NCBI RefSeq assembly: GCF_000162875.1
Contig: NZ_GG700631.1
Span: 4,264-47,210, forward strand
DNA length: 42,947 nucleotides
Origin: Slackia exigua ATCC 700122
GTDB taxonomy: Bacteria; Actinomycetota; Coriobacteriia; Coriobacteriales; Eggerthellaceae
Direction of reading: 5' to 3'
Shown one piece after another: positions 32,979 through 41,805 of this stretch (position 1 is the stretch's first letter; each line of letters opens with the position of its first letter). The position numbers and the translations under genes are program-made. The notes under the pieces were generated by a model that ran no database searches, was not told where the DNA came from, and worked only from the letters and a program-made list of their open reading frames with translations.

Positions 32979-34781
32979 TCAGTCGTCCAGATACGCGCCG
33001 GTCTGGCGGCTCCACAGATGGGCGTATTCTCCGCCGTTCTCGATAAGCTCCGCGTGAGGGCCGTCTTCGACCACGTGCCCGCCGTCGAGCACCACGATGC
33101 GATCGAGGCTCGCGACCGTCGAGAGGCGATGCGCGACGACGATGCTCGTTCTGCCCTGCATCAGGCGCTCGAGGGCGTCCTGCACGAGCTTCTCGCTTTC
33201 CGAATCGAGCGCGCTCGTCGCCTCGTCGAGCACGAGGACCGGGCAGTCGGCCAGCATGGCGCGCGCGATGGCGATACGCTGGCGCTGCCCGCCCGACAAC
33301 TTCACGCCGCGCTCTCCCGTGACGGTGTCGAAACCCTGCGGCAAGCGCTCGATGAACTCGAGCGCATTCGCCTGGCGCGCTGCCTCGCGGATCTGATCCA
33401 TCGTGGCATCGGGCCTGCCGTACGCGATGTTTTCGGCGATGCTTCTATGGAAGAGCAACGACTCCTGCGGCACGTAGGCAATCTGGCGGCGGAGGGATTG
33501 CTGCGCGATGTCGGCCACGTTCTGGCCGTCCACGAGGATGCGACCCTCCTGGATATCGCTCAGGCGCAGAAGGAGCTTCGTGAGCGTGGTCTTCCCCGCT
33601 CCGCTCATGCCGACGAGCCCGACACGCTGACCGGCGGGAATATGCAGGTCGAAGCCATCGAAGACCATGGTCTTCACGCCGCCGTCCGTATACCCGAACG
33701 AGAGGTCTTCGAAATCGATGGCGCCCTCGGTCACATGCAGGTCGGGAGCCCCGGGCGCATCCGCCACGAGGCGCGGCTCGTCGAGCACGACGGTCATGCC
33801 GCTCGCATCGCCAAACGCGCGGTTGAAGCGCTGCAGGCCGTTATTGATGAAGTTGAACTGGTTCGTGATCGTGTAGGTATAGGTGAACATCATCACGAGC
33901 GTGCCCGGAGTGATGCCGTACCATGCGTTTCCTCCCGCGATGAACACTGCGACCACGCTCATGATGACGACCGTGATGCATGCCGTGATGATGCCGCGCG
34001 TAAGCGACGCGTTCATGCGCTTGGAGTCGCGCTTGACAACTTCGCGATTCGCCTCGTCGAACAGGTTGCGTTCATAGTCTTCTCGCCCATAGGTCTTGAC
34101 CGCGAGAATGTTCGCCACCGAATCGGAAAGGTCGCCCGACAGGTTGTTCTGAGCGCCTGCCGCCTGTTCGTTGAGCGAAAGGATCCGCTTGTACATGCGA
34201 TACGACACGAACGCGTAGACGGCGAGCAGCGCCATGAGCACCGCTACGTACACGGGCACGCGAGGCGCGAGAATCAGGCAGGTGAAGGTCACGGAGCACA
34301 GAACCGGCATGAACGGGAAATTCACCGTTTCGATGAGCTGATTGTACGCGCTCATGAATTTGGAAGTCTGGCTGACGAGCGTGCCGCCGAAGCGGTTCGA
34401 ATGAAACGCCATCGACTGGTTGCACAGCGCATCGAACGACATCGTGGCCAAATCGTAGGACGCGGCGATCTCAAGCTTGTAGAGCGTGTAGTCCTGCAGC
34501 TTGCTGGCCGCCTGTCCGACCACGTTGATGGCGACAAGCGCGAAGATATACGGTCCGAAGGTTTCGAAAACCCGATCGGGAGCGACCGTTCCCTCGCTCA
34601 CGCGGTCGACCACGAGGCTCATCACGTAGGGATTGCCGTAGGAAAGCAAGGCGACGAATGCGAGCGTCGAGCACATGAGCCCGATGAAATATCCGAGATG
34701 GTTGCGCGTGACCTGCCAATAGTAATGAAGCGTGCGGCGTGTGAGCGAGGCCGTCCGCGCGGCGCGTGAATCCTTCGCCAT
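32979..34781 (-). CDS. ABC exporter, fused membrane and ATPase domains
   Basis: A 600-residue half-transporter: six membrane helices (about 30-320) followed by an ABC ATPase with Walker A GMSGAGKTT, Q-loop YVPQESLLF, signature LSGGQRQRIAIARA, Walker B VLVLDEATSALD and H-loop VVAHRLST. This is the MsbA/MDR-like exporter architecture; it probably works as a homodimer because no partner gene is adjacent. I chose ATG 34781 (AAGGA upstream) because the frame further upstream runs antisense through a carbamoyltransferase remnant. The substrate is unknown. Confidence 0.9.
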   Translation of the reverse strand: MAKDSRAARTASLTRRTLHYYWQVTRNHLGYFIGLMCSTLAFVALLSYGNPYVMSLVVDRVSEGTVAPDRVFETFGPYIFALVAINVVGQAASKLQDYTLYKLEIAASYDLATMSFDALCNQSMAFHSNRFGGTLVSQTSKFMSAYNQLIETVNFPFMPVLCSVTFTCLILAPRVPVYVAVLMALLAVYAFVSYRMYKRILSLNEQAAGAQNNLSGDLSDSVANILAVKTYGREDYERNLFDEANREVVKRDSKRMNASLTRGIITACITVVIMSVVAVFIAGGNAWYGITPGTLVMMFTYTYTITNQFNFINNGLQRFNRAFGDASGMTVVLDEPRLVADAPGAPDLHVTEGAIDFEDLSFGYTDGGVKTMVFDGFDLHIPAGQRVGLVGMSGAGKTTLTKLLLRLSDIQEGRILVDGQNVADIAQQSLRRQIAYVPQESLLFHRSIAENIAYGRPDATMDQIREAARQANALEFIERLPQGFDTVTGERGVKLSGGQRQRIAIARAMLADCPVLVLDEATSALDSESEKLVQDALERLMQGRTSIVVAHRLSTVASLDRIVVLDGGHVVEDGPHAELIENGGEYAHLWSRQTGAYLDD

Positions 34782-34907
34782 GATGAATCCTTCTTCGTCT
34801 GCATAGCGTACGAGGCGAACGTACTCGACAACGTGCCGCGACGCCAGATGCGGGCTTCCAACGAACAGGAAATCCATCGAGAAGCGCGCGTACAGGGCGG
34901 CTCGGGC

Positions 34908-34970
34908 GCGCGGACGGAGCAAGCGCTCGCGCAGGCCGTGGATGAAATCGCCGGCCCCCATCACGATGAA
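34908..34970 (+). pseudogene. Remnant of a carbamoyltransferase C-terminus
   Basis: The plus strand reads ARTEQALAQAVDEIAGPHHDE, closely matching the last residues of the intact enzyme at 18634-19719 (AQVEQALTQTVDKIAGTHYDA); the two DNA stretches also agree at most positions. Upstream sequence in this frame (34782-34907) is open but only faintly similar. I read this as the 3' end of a second, deleted carbamoyltransferase gene, now wedged between the ABC exporter start and a surface protein. Confidence 0.6.
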
Positions 34971-35016
34971 TGCCGGGTGGCAAGAAGGCTCATCATGCAG
35001 GCCGGCGCGCAAAGGA

Positions 35017-35046
35017 AAAGGGCCCTCCGTTCAAGGAGGGCCCTTT
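35017..35046 (-). terminator. Terminator of the InlB-repeat surface protein gene
   Basis: AAAGGGCCCTCC (35017-35028) and GGAGGGCCCTTT (35035-35046) form a perfect 12-bp stem with a 6-base loop. Read on the complement it ends in a T-rich run (TTTTCCTTT), 33 bases past the stop codon. Confidence 0.85.
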
Positions 35047-35078
35047 CAAACATCGAAGGAAACGCTGTTTGACAGCTC

Positions 35079-36689
35079 TTAGGCGTCGTTCCTGTTCTTG
35101 CGACGCAGCGCAACGTAGCCGGCGGCACCCGCAGCGAGGGCGGCGCCCATGGGAAGCGCGATATCGGTCGCGTCGCCTGTCTTGGGCATCGTCGCACGAC
35201 CGGTCTTCTTAGAATCGGAAGACTTGGACTCCTTGTCCATCGCCTTCTTGGATTCCTTGTCCGTCTTAGCCTTGGAAGGCTTGTTCTGAGGATCCTTCTG
35301 GTCTCCCGGCTTTCCCGGCTTGGCGGGCTTCGCCGTCGCCTTGAACGTAGCCTTGTAAGTCACGTCACCCGTGACCGGCGCGACTGCGGTGTCCCAGCCG
35401 GCGAAGGCATAGGTGTACGTATCGTCTTCGGCCTTTGTAGGCTCAGGCGAGTCGAACGAGGGCGTCGTGCCGTACGGGACGCCGGCATCGGTCTCGATGA
35501 CGGTGCCGTCTTCGTTCGCCCACGTGACCGTGTACGTCCTCAGCGTGCGGTTGAACGTCGCCTTATAGGTCGCATCGCCCGTGACGGGCGCGATCGGAGC
35601 ATCCCAGCCGGCGAAGGTGTACGTGTACTGAGCGTCCGCGGCCTTCGTAGGCTCGGCTCCGTCGTAAGACGGCGTCTCGCCGCGCTTCAGGCCCGCATCC
35701 ACCTCGAGCTCGGTGCCGTCGTCGTTCAGCCACTTGACCGTGTACTTCGCAAGAGGCGTGCTCGTGATGTTGAACGTGACGGTCTTAGTCGTGGGAGCCA
35801 CCTTGGAGGACTGCCACGTCGCGAACGGAGTGCCCGACGCGTAGTCGTAGCCTACCGTGCCGCCGCTTCCCAGCTTGATGAAGATGCGGTAGTTACCGTT
35901 GCCCCTGAGCGCACCGTTGACGGCGGCGAACTCGTAGTTGTAGAACTGATTGGCCGGATGCATCGCCGGACCGTTGTAGTTCATGACGAGGTAGTTGTCC
36001 TCGCCGGAAATGGAGAGCGCGACGCTGTCGTACAGCGCGGGCTCGGTGTCCCACTTGAACTTGTCGCCCACATTGGTCGGCACGCCGTTTTCGAACGTCG
36101 CTTCGCGCGCGATGACGTTGTTGCTGGCATCGACGCCGAGCATGTAGGTCTTCCCTTCATGCTCGAACATGAGGGCGATGCCCTTCATGCCGGGTTTGAG
36201 CGCGTCGGCCTTGGTCCAGACTTCCTGCTCCGCCCCGGTGACGAGCTTCTCGCTCTCCTCGACGGCGTTGTCGAAGTCTGCGAGCGCATCGTTGCCGTCA
36301 GCATCGACGAGCGCGAGAACGCGGGCCGTATAGACCTTGGAAGGATCGAGCCCTTCCACGGTGGTGGGGCCACCGTTATAGGCCACCTCGTAGTTCCCGC
36401 CGACCTGGTTGCCGCCGTCGTCGAAGAGGCCGACCGTGAGCTTGTAGCCGCTGTAGTCGACCCCAGAGCCGGGAGCGCGCAGGATCATGCGCGTATCCTC
36501 GGCCTCCGCGGAAGATGCGGCCGCATCGCCCCAGGCGATGTCGGAGGACGTGACGCCGGTGACAGCGTCGGATTCGATAGCCTTGCCCGCAGGCTCATCG
36601 GCATAGGCCATGGCGGCGAACGCCATGGAGATCGCCACTGCAAGCACGGCAGCGGCGGCAGTGTTCTTCACAACATTAGATGCAGACAT
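35079..36689 (-). CDS. Sortase-anchored surface protein with two InlB-type repeats
   Basis: A 536-residue cell-wall protein. Signal peptide 1-30 (ends AMAYA), an N-terminal beta-rich region of unknown type (about 60-310), then two Listeria-Bacteroides (InlB B-type) repeats at about 316-379 and 385-449 (YTVxWxNxDGT...DAG...GxTPS...EPTKA...YTxAGWD...VTGDxTYKATF). A Lys/Pro/Asp linker follows, then MPKTG (501-505), a hydrophobic helix and RRKNRNDA tail. MPKTG is a variant of LPxTG. An adhesin or mucus-binding role is likely from the domains but not proven. Confidence 0.88.
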   Translation of the reverse strand: MSASNVVKNTAAAAVLAVAISMAFAAMAYADEPAGKAIESDAVTGVTSSDIAWGDAAASSAEAEDTRMILRAPGSGVDYSGYKLTVGLFDDGGNQVGGNYEVAYNGGPTTVEGLDPSKVYTARVLALVDADGNDALADFDNAVEESEKLVTGAEQEVWTKADALKPGMKGIALMFEHEGKTYMLGVDASNNVIAREATFENGVPTNVGDKFKWDTEPALYDSVALSISGEDNYLVMNYNGPAMHPANQFYNYEFAAVNGALRGNGNYRIFIKLGSGGTVGYDYASGTPFATWQSSKVAPTTKTVTFNITSTPLAKYTVKWLNDDGTELEVDAGLKRGETPSYDGAEPTKAADAQYTYTFAGWDAPIAPVTGDATYKATFNRTLRTYTVTWANEDGTVIETDAGVPYGTTPSFDSPEPTKAEDDTYTYAFAGWDTAVAPVTGDVTYKATFKATAKPAKPGKPGDQKDPQNKPSKAKTDKESKKAMDKESKSSDSKKTGRATMPKTGDATDIALPMGAALAAGAAGYVALRRKNRNDA

Positions 36690-36951
36690 CCAATCTCCTT
36701 ATCCCTTGGATCGCGGAAGCGTCCTGGCGCTTTCCTCGGCATGTTTCCTTCATCTAACTGGTTAACTATTGGAAGTTACCATACGCGTACATCGTTTTGT
36801 AAGATAAATCCTCACATTTCGGAAAATATCATCGGAGAATACCTGGGTAGCGTATCCCGTACGCATCATATAGGTCGACGACATGACGAGAACCCTGCGA
36901 AGAAGGCTCTCTCGGATGGCGAAAACGGGTTGGCCGGGTTGAAACGCCCTC

Positions 36952-37770
36952 TTACCATACCGTGAAGCTCGATTCGTTTTTTCTTCTATTCATCAGCCTC
37001 AACCCATATGATACCAATGGGCTCTTGGCCTTGGTCGCACGAGCATTGCTATGGCATGCCTTTACGCAAGCCATGCAAACGATGCATTCATTGCCGTCGG
37101 TTCGAAATTCTTGATCGATGCAGGCTCTAGGGCATTTCTTTATGCATACGCCGCATCGATTGCAGAGCTCTCGCTCGGTTCGAGGGACGGAGAAAAACCT
37201 CTTGCCGGTATGCAAGGGCTTCATGTCGGCCACCTGGCCAATGCACGTGCCAAGCAATCGCATATGCTGATCGCATTGCGTCGCATGCGCTCTCTCCAAT
37301 GCATTCCTAAGATCTTTCCCGAATAAAAAGGCCGTATTGAGGTCGTCCGTATCGGGCCTGCCGATTGCAACGGGAATTTCTCTCGTTGAAAACGAATGCT
37401 CCCCAACGAAATCCCCATACCCTATTACTCTGCCGCTCCTCTCTTGTACCAGGGAAACGATCTCGCTCTTCGCACACAAGACGGTTGCATTCCCATACAG
37501 GAGACCTATTGCGACGGGTCTGTTATTGAAGTCTATGCACTTGATGTAATTCCTGAAATCCTTGTATAAAAAGCCTCCGTACACAGGAGCCCCTACAAGA
37601 ACGAGGTCTTCCTTGCCGATGCCGGCATGGCCCTTTCGATCGATTGCATCCCTTTTGGTCAGGTCGATGCAGTCTAATTCCTCTGGACCGATTCCCTTGA
37701 CTATGCTTTCGATTATCTTTTCGGTCGTTCCTGTAGGAGAAAAGTAAATCGCCTTCACCCTCATATGCAC
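36952..37770 (-). CDS. EFR1-type flavodoxin-ferredoxin fusion
   Basis: A 272-residue cytosolic redox protein. The N-terminal part is a flavodoxin fold with the FMN phosphate loop SPTGTTEKI (11-19) and VGAPVYGGFL. The C-terminal part has two [4Fe-4S] motifs, CNRCGVCIKKCP and CIVCMACVKACH. This matches EFR1-family electron carriers common in gut anaerobes. Base composition is visibly more A/T-rich than neighbouring genes, suggesting acquisition from elsewhere. ATG 37770 and ATG 37764 (MRVKAIYF) are both possible starts. It stands alone; its redox partners are unknown. Confidence 0.88.
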   Translation of the reverse strand: MHMRVKAIYFSPTGTTEKIIESIVKGIGPEELDCIDLTKRDAIDRKGHAGIGKEDLVLVGAPVYGGFLYKDFRNYIKCIDFNNRPVAIGLLYGNATVLCAKSEIVSLVQERSGRVIGYGDFVGEHSFSTREIPVAIGRPDTDDLNTAFLFGKDLRNALERAHATQCDQHMRLLGTCIGQVADMKPLHTGKRFFSVPRTERELCNRCGVCIKKCPRACIDQEFRTDGNECIVCMACVKACHSNARATKAKSPLVSYGLRLMNRRKNESSFTVW

Positions 37771-37846
37771 ATCTGCCTTTTTCAGTAATCCGCCTTTTCC
37801 ATATGGCGTAGATATTCGAATGGATCCCTAGGTTCTGGCCGCTCTC

Positions 37847-37859
37847 TGCTAACTTAGCA
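37847..37859. promoter_or_regulatory. Candidate iron-type operator before the ABC importer
   Basis: TGCTAA-C-TTAGCA is a perfect 6-1-6 dyad 145 bases before the importer start and 77 bases upstream of the EFR1 start on the other strand. Its form recalls DtxR/MntR-type palindromes but lacks their usual GG/CC steps. No B12-box for a cobalamin riboswitch is seen. Confidence 0.4.
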
Positions 37860-37991
37860 TCATCTCTGTCTATTTTTTTCCTTATACAAGCATGTCATGG
37901 CAAATCAGCCGTTTTCTCCTTCATCCAAGCGAAGGAGAATGTTATGGTTTGCATATACGTAACACCGAAGCGAATACCCCTAAGGAGAAAG

Positions 37992-39122
37992 ATGAAGACG
38001 TTCCGCATATGGCTCATGCTAGCGCTATCCGCAACGCTCGCAGCCTTCGCCCTCGCGGCCTGCTCGACGACGAGCGCGGAAGATGCGTCCGATGCCGATG
38101 CCCCGGCCGAGGCCACAACCCAGACGCATGACGTGACCGATGTCTACGGACGTACCGCCACCCTTCCCGCAGACGTGAAGAGCGCCGCGACGGTCGGCTC
38201 GGGCGCGCGCTTCGTCGTGTACGCAGGCGGCCAAGACAAGCTCGTCGCCGTGACCGAGATGGAAACAGAACCCTCCATGAGCCGTCCCTACACGGTCGTC
38301 CACGCCGACCTGTTCGCATCGCTTCCCGCGACAAGCAACGGCAGCCACCTCATGGAAACCAACGTCAACGCCGAACAGATGCTCGAGCTGAACCCCGACG
38401 TCATCATCTCGAGCCGCAGCGCCGAGGAATGCGATGCGTTGCAACAGGCCACCGGCATCCCCGTCGTCGGCATCTCCTATCAGAATCAGCTTTTCTCCGA
38501 CGACGTGTACGCGTCCATCCGCGTGGTCGGCGAGGCGCTCGGCACCTCCGAGCATGCCGAAGCGACCGTGCGCGCGCTCGAAGGTTGGCAGAAGGATCTG
38601 GACGGCCGTACCGCGAAGATCGACGACGCCGACCGTCCGAGCGTGTACGTGGGCGCCGTGAACTACAAGGGCGCGAAAAGCTTCTCCGGCAGCTATTGCA
38701 ACTACGCCCCGCTCAATGCCGTGCACGGCAAGAACGTCGCCGACGAACTCGGCGAGAAGGGCGCCGTCGACGTCGATCTGGAGCAGCTGGGCGCGTGGGA
38801 CCCCGACGTCATGTTCCTGAACGCCGGCAACATGGACCTCATGAAGAAGGACTACGCCGACAACCAGGCGTTCTTCGACGGCCTTTCCGCCTTCGAGAAC
38901 GGCCGCCTCTACACCCAGCCCACATACAACATGAACGGGACCAACGTCGAGATGGGCGTCTGCGATGCCTATTTCATCGGCGCGACCCTCTACCCCGAGG
39001 CATTCGCCGACGTGGACTTGGAGGCAACGTACTCCGAAATATTCACGACGATGCTCGGCGGCGACTTCCGTCCCGCAATGAAAGACGCCGGCATGGATTT
39101 CAAGACGCTTTCCTTCTCCTAG
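37992..39122 (+). CDS. Iron-chelate/heme/corrinoid ABC transporter substrate-binding lipoprotein
   Basis: A 376-residue BtuF/FhuD-type (cluster A-II) binding protein with lipobox LAACS. Landmarks are DVTDVYGRTATLPADVKSAATVG, the NAEQMLELNPDVIISS helix-strand, and LEQLGAWDPDVMFLNAG. It heads a four-gene operon with permease, ATPase and methyltransferase. Two starts are possible: ATG 37992 gives a normal lipoprotein signal and has AAGGAG 4 bases upstream; ATG 37944 has AAGGAG at 6 bases but adds 16 basic residues from an A/T-rich stretch. I prefer 37992. The ligand (siderophore, heme or corrinoid) cannot be decided. Confidence 0.88.
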   Translation: MKTFRIWLMLALSATLAAFALAACSTTSAEDASDADAPAEATTQTHDVTDVYGRTATLPADVKSAATVGSGARFVVYAGGQDKLVAVTEMETEPSMSRPYTVVHADLFASLPATSNGSHLMETNVNAEQMLELNPDVIISSRSAEECDALQQATGIPVVGISYQNQLFSDDVYASIRVVGEALGTSEHAEATVRALEGWQKDLDGRTAKIDDADRPSVYVGAVNYKGAKSFSGSYCNYAPLNAVHGKNVADELGEKGAVDVDLEQLGAWDPDVMFLNAGNMDLMKKDYADNQAFFDGLSAFENGRLYTQPTYNMNGTNVEMGVCDAYFIGATLYPEAFADVDLEATYSEIFTTMLGGDFRPAMKDAGMDFKTLSFS

Positions 39123-39157
39123 CCTTCTGCGAGGACACCGAGGAAGCGAACGGACTT

Positions 39158-39189
39158 AGGGCCTTCCCGTCGCCAGGCGTGAAGGCCCT
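39158..39189 (+). promoter_or_regulatory. Hairpin between binding protein and permease genes
   Basis: AGGGCCTTC (39158-39166) and GAAGGCCCT (39181-39189) form a perfect 9-bp stem in the 82-base gap. Such stems often protect the upstream mRNA so that more binding protein than permease is made. Confidence 0.45.
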
Positions 39190-39204
39190 CGAACGTGAGG
39201 CACG

Positions 39205-40317
39205 ATGGAAGAAATCAGGCTGCAGCGCGCACGGGGGCGCCTGCGTGCGAAATCGGCATCCGCAGCTCCCGCAGGCGCGGGAGCATATCGTGGATACCTG
39301 CGAAAGAAGCGGCTCGCGGTCATCGGCATCGCGATCGCGACCATGGCGATCGCCTGCGCCTCGTTGGGCATGGGGACGATCGCGCTTTCTCCTGCAGACA
39401 TCCTGAGCGTCATCGTCGGCACGGCCGACGCTCAGACGACCGCCGTCATCGTGAACATGCGCCTGCCCCGCATCCTTACGGCGCTCGTCGCGGGCATCGC
39501 GCTTTCGCTTTCGGGCTGCGCATTCCAAAGCGTGCTGCGCAATCCCCTCGCCTCGGCAAGCACGCTCGGCGTCGCCCAGGGCGCAGCGTTCGGAGCATCC
39601 GTCGCCATCATCCTGATCGCTGGCGGCGGAGCCTCAGCCTTCGAAGGCGCGACCTCTTCGGTTAATCCCGTCATGACCGCCGCCTGCGCATTCGCGGGCG
39701 CCATGCTCTCCACCGCCGTGATCCTCGGGCTCTCGCGCCTGCGCGAGATGACGCCCGAGAGCATCGTGCTCGCCGGCGTGGCGCTGTCGGCGCTGTTCAC
39801 CGCAGGCACCACCCTCATCCAGTACTTCGCCGAGGATTCCCAGGTGGCAGCTGTGGTCTTCTGGACCTTCGGCGACCTTTCCCGCGTGAATTGGAGCCAG
39901 CTCGCCGTGATGGCGATCGTAACCGCCGTAAGCGGGACCTTCTTCCTCGCGCATTCGAGAAGCTTCAACGCCATAGAATCGGGCGAAGGGCTTGCCCACG
40001 GGCTCGGCGTGGCCGTGGGACGCACGCGCCTTGCCTGCATGGTCGCGGCTTCGCTTGCCGCAGCATGCGTCATCGCGTTCTGCGGCATCATCAACTTCGT
40101 CGGGCTTGTGGCCCCGCATATCACGCGGCGCCTGCTCGGAGCAGACTATCGTTACCTGATGCCCGCCTCGGCGCTCGTCGGCGCGAGCCTGCTGCTTCTG
40201 GCCGACATCGCCTGCCATGCCGTGGTCGCGCCGCTCATCCTGCCCATATCGGCCATCACCGCCTTCATCGGTGCCCCTCTGTTCATCTACCTGCTCTTCA
40301 AGGGGGTGAGCCGCTGA
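39205..40317 (+). CDS. FecCD-type ABC transporter permease
   Basis: A 370-residue integral membrane protein with an Arg-rich N-terminus and about ten helices. Family blocks are MRLPRILTALVAGIALSLSGCAFQSVLRNPLASASTLGVAQGA and CGIINFVGLVAPHITRRLLGADYRYLMPASALVGASLLLLAD, which contact the ATPase. It is the membrane channel of the importer with the genes on each side; its stop codon overlaps the ATPase start (TGATG). No second permease gene is present, so it acts as a homodimer. Confidence 0.93.
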   Translation: MEEIRLQRARGRLRAKSASAAPAGAGAYRGYLRKKRLAVIGIAIATMAIACASLGMGTIALSPADILSVIVGTADAQTTAVIVNMRLPRILTALVAGIALSLSGCAFQSVLRNPLASASTLGVAQGAAFGASVAIILIAGGGASAFEGATSSVNPVMTAACAFAGAMLSTAVILGLSRLREMTPESIVLAGVALSALFTAGTTLIQYFAEDSQVAAVVFWTFGDLSRVNWSQLAVMAIVTAVSGTFFLAHSRSFNAIESGEGLAHGLGVAVGRTRLACMVAASLAAACVIAFCGIINFVGLVAPHITRRLLGADYRYLMPASALVGASLLLLADIACHAVVAPLILPISAITAFIGAPLFIYLLFKGVSR

Positions 40318-41069
40318 TGCTGGAAGGTCGCGACCTGCGCTTTTCCTACGATGCTGCCCGGCCGCTGCTCCAAGGCGTGGGGATACGCCTTGAACCCGGG
40401 GAATTCCTCGCGGTGCTCGGCGTGAACGGAAGCGGGAAGTCGAGCCTGATGAACCTGCTCGTCGACATCATGCGCCCGCAGGAAGGATCGGTGCTGCTGG
40501 ATGGCACGCCTCTCCCCCGCGTGCAGAGGCGCGAGCGCGCACGCAAGGTGGCCTATGTGGCCCAGCACAGCCATGCGACGCGCCTGAGCGTCTACGACGC
40601 AGTGCTGATGGGACGGCATCCCCATATCGACGCTGGACCTTCGAGCGAAGACCACGCCGTCGTGGAAGACGTGCTTGGACGGCTCGGCCTGGCCGACTAC
40701 GCGCTGCGCTACGTCGACGAACTGTCGGGCGGCGAATACCAGAAGGTCGTCCTGGCACGCGCGTTCGCGCAGCAAACCGACACGCTGCTTCTGGACGAAC
40801 CCACGAACAACCTGGACCCCGCGAACCAGCACGAGGTGATGCAGGCGATTCGCACGGAGGTCGATCGGCGCCGCATCGCGGCGGCAGCCGTCATGCACGA
40901 TATCAACCTGGCGCTCCGCTATTGCGACACCTTCCTGTTCATCAAAGACGGGCAGGTGGATGCGCTCGGCGACGCGTCCGTCGTCACGCCTGAACGCATG
41001 CTGAGCATCTATGGATTGGAAACGGATATCATCGAACACAGGGGCCGCCGCGTCGTCGTGGCCCTCTGA
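40317..41069 (+). CDS. FecE/BtuD-type ABC transporter ATPase
   Basis: A 250-residue ATPase with Walker A GVNGSGKSS, Q-loop YVAQHS, signature LSGGEYQKVVLARA, Walker B TLLLDEPTNNLD and H-loop MHDINLALRYCD, typical of siderophore/B12/heme importers. The start at 40317 overlaps the permease stop by one base. The same frame is open further upstream, but that stretch is inside the permease gene. Confidence 0.94.
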   Translation: MLEGRDLRFSYDAARPLLQGVGIRLEPGEFLAVLGVNGSGKSSLMNLLVDIMRPQEGSVLLDGTPLPRVQRRERARKVAYVAQHSHATRLSVYDAVLMGRHPHIDAGPSSEDHAVVEDVLGRLGLADYALRYVDELSGGEYQKVVLARAFAQQTDTLLLDEPTNNLDPANQHEVMQAIRTEVDRRRIAAAAVMHDINLALRYCDTFLFIKDGQVDALGDASVVTPERMLSIYGLETDIIEHRGRRVVVAL

Positions 41070-41088
41070 AAAGAAAGGAATGGTTCTC

Positions 41089-41673
41089 ATGAACAATATC
41101 GCTGCATACTTCAATGGACGTGCGGAAGAATGGGCCGGATGCGAGCCCGGTGCAAGCCCCGTCCAAGGAGCCGTGGCCGCCTTGGCCGACTGCGCGGACG
41201 GACGCGTGATCGACGCGGGGTGCGGAACGGGCACCATGGTCGCGCATTGCCTGACGGCCGGTGCACGTGAGGTCGTCGGCGTCGACGTGGCCGAAGAGAT
41301 GGTGGCCCGAGCTCGAAAGCGATTCGCGGATGAAACGCACGTACGTTTCATCGCCTGCGATATCTGCGATGTCGCCGACGAAGAAGGCTTCGATGCCCTC
41401 GTCATCTACAACGCCTATCCGCACATGCTCGACAAGCACGCCGTCGTCGAAGCGGCAGCGCGCCTGGTGGTTCCAGGCGGACGTTTCGTTATAGCGCACG
41501 GGACGGGTCGCGACGAAATCAACCGGCATCATGCGAAGGAGCACGTATCCGATACCGTGAGCTGCGAGCTTCGCTCCATTGAGGAAGAGATCGAACCCTG
41601 GAAGACATATTTCGACATCGACACGATGGTCGATGCGCCCGGTTTCTACGCGTTCGCGGGACGGAGGAAGTAG
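41089..41673 (+). CDS. Class I SAM-dependent methyltransferase
   Basis: A 194-residue cytosolic enzyme with the SAM motif VIDAGCGTGTMVAHCL (43-58), acidic VVGVDVAEEMVARAR and post-III block VVPGGRFVIAHG. It begins 19 bases after the ATPase stop with AAAGGA upstream of ATG 41089; an ATG 9 bases earlier abuts that site and is unlikely. As the fourth gene of the importer operon it may modify the imported cofactor or chelator, or a related metabolite. The substrate is unknown. Confidence 0.85.
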   Translation: MNNIAAYFNGRAEEWAGCEPGASPVQGAVAALADCADGRVIDAGCGTGTMVAHCLTAGAREVVGVDVAEEMVARARKRFADETHVRFIACDICDVADEEGFDALVIYNAYPHMLDKHAVVEAAARLVVPGGRFVIAHGTGRDEINRHHAKEHVSDTVSCELRSIEEEIEPWKTYFDIDTMVDAPGFYAFAGRRK

Positions 41674-41805
41674 CTCAGGGCGAATCGGATGCTGCATCGC
41701 GAAACCGGCTCAGCTCGCTCAGGCGATGCGCGGCATTCCGCCCTTAGATGCCATGTTCTGAGAGAATCCACGAGTCTTTCGCCTGCACATTCCAGTATTC
41801 GAAAG

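Noticed and set aside
34782-35012. 77-residue N-terminal extension of the ABC exporter
   Set aside because: Antisense to the carbamoyltransferase remnant; MAKDSRAART with AAGGA upstream is a better start.
37771-37991. Cobalamin riboswitch before the importer
   Set aside because: No B12-box or long structured leader is visible in the short A/T-rich gap.
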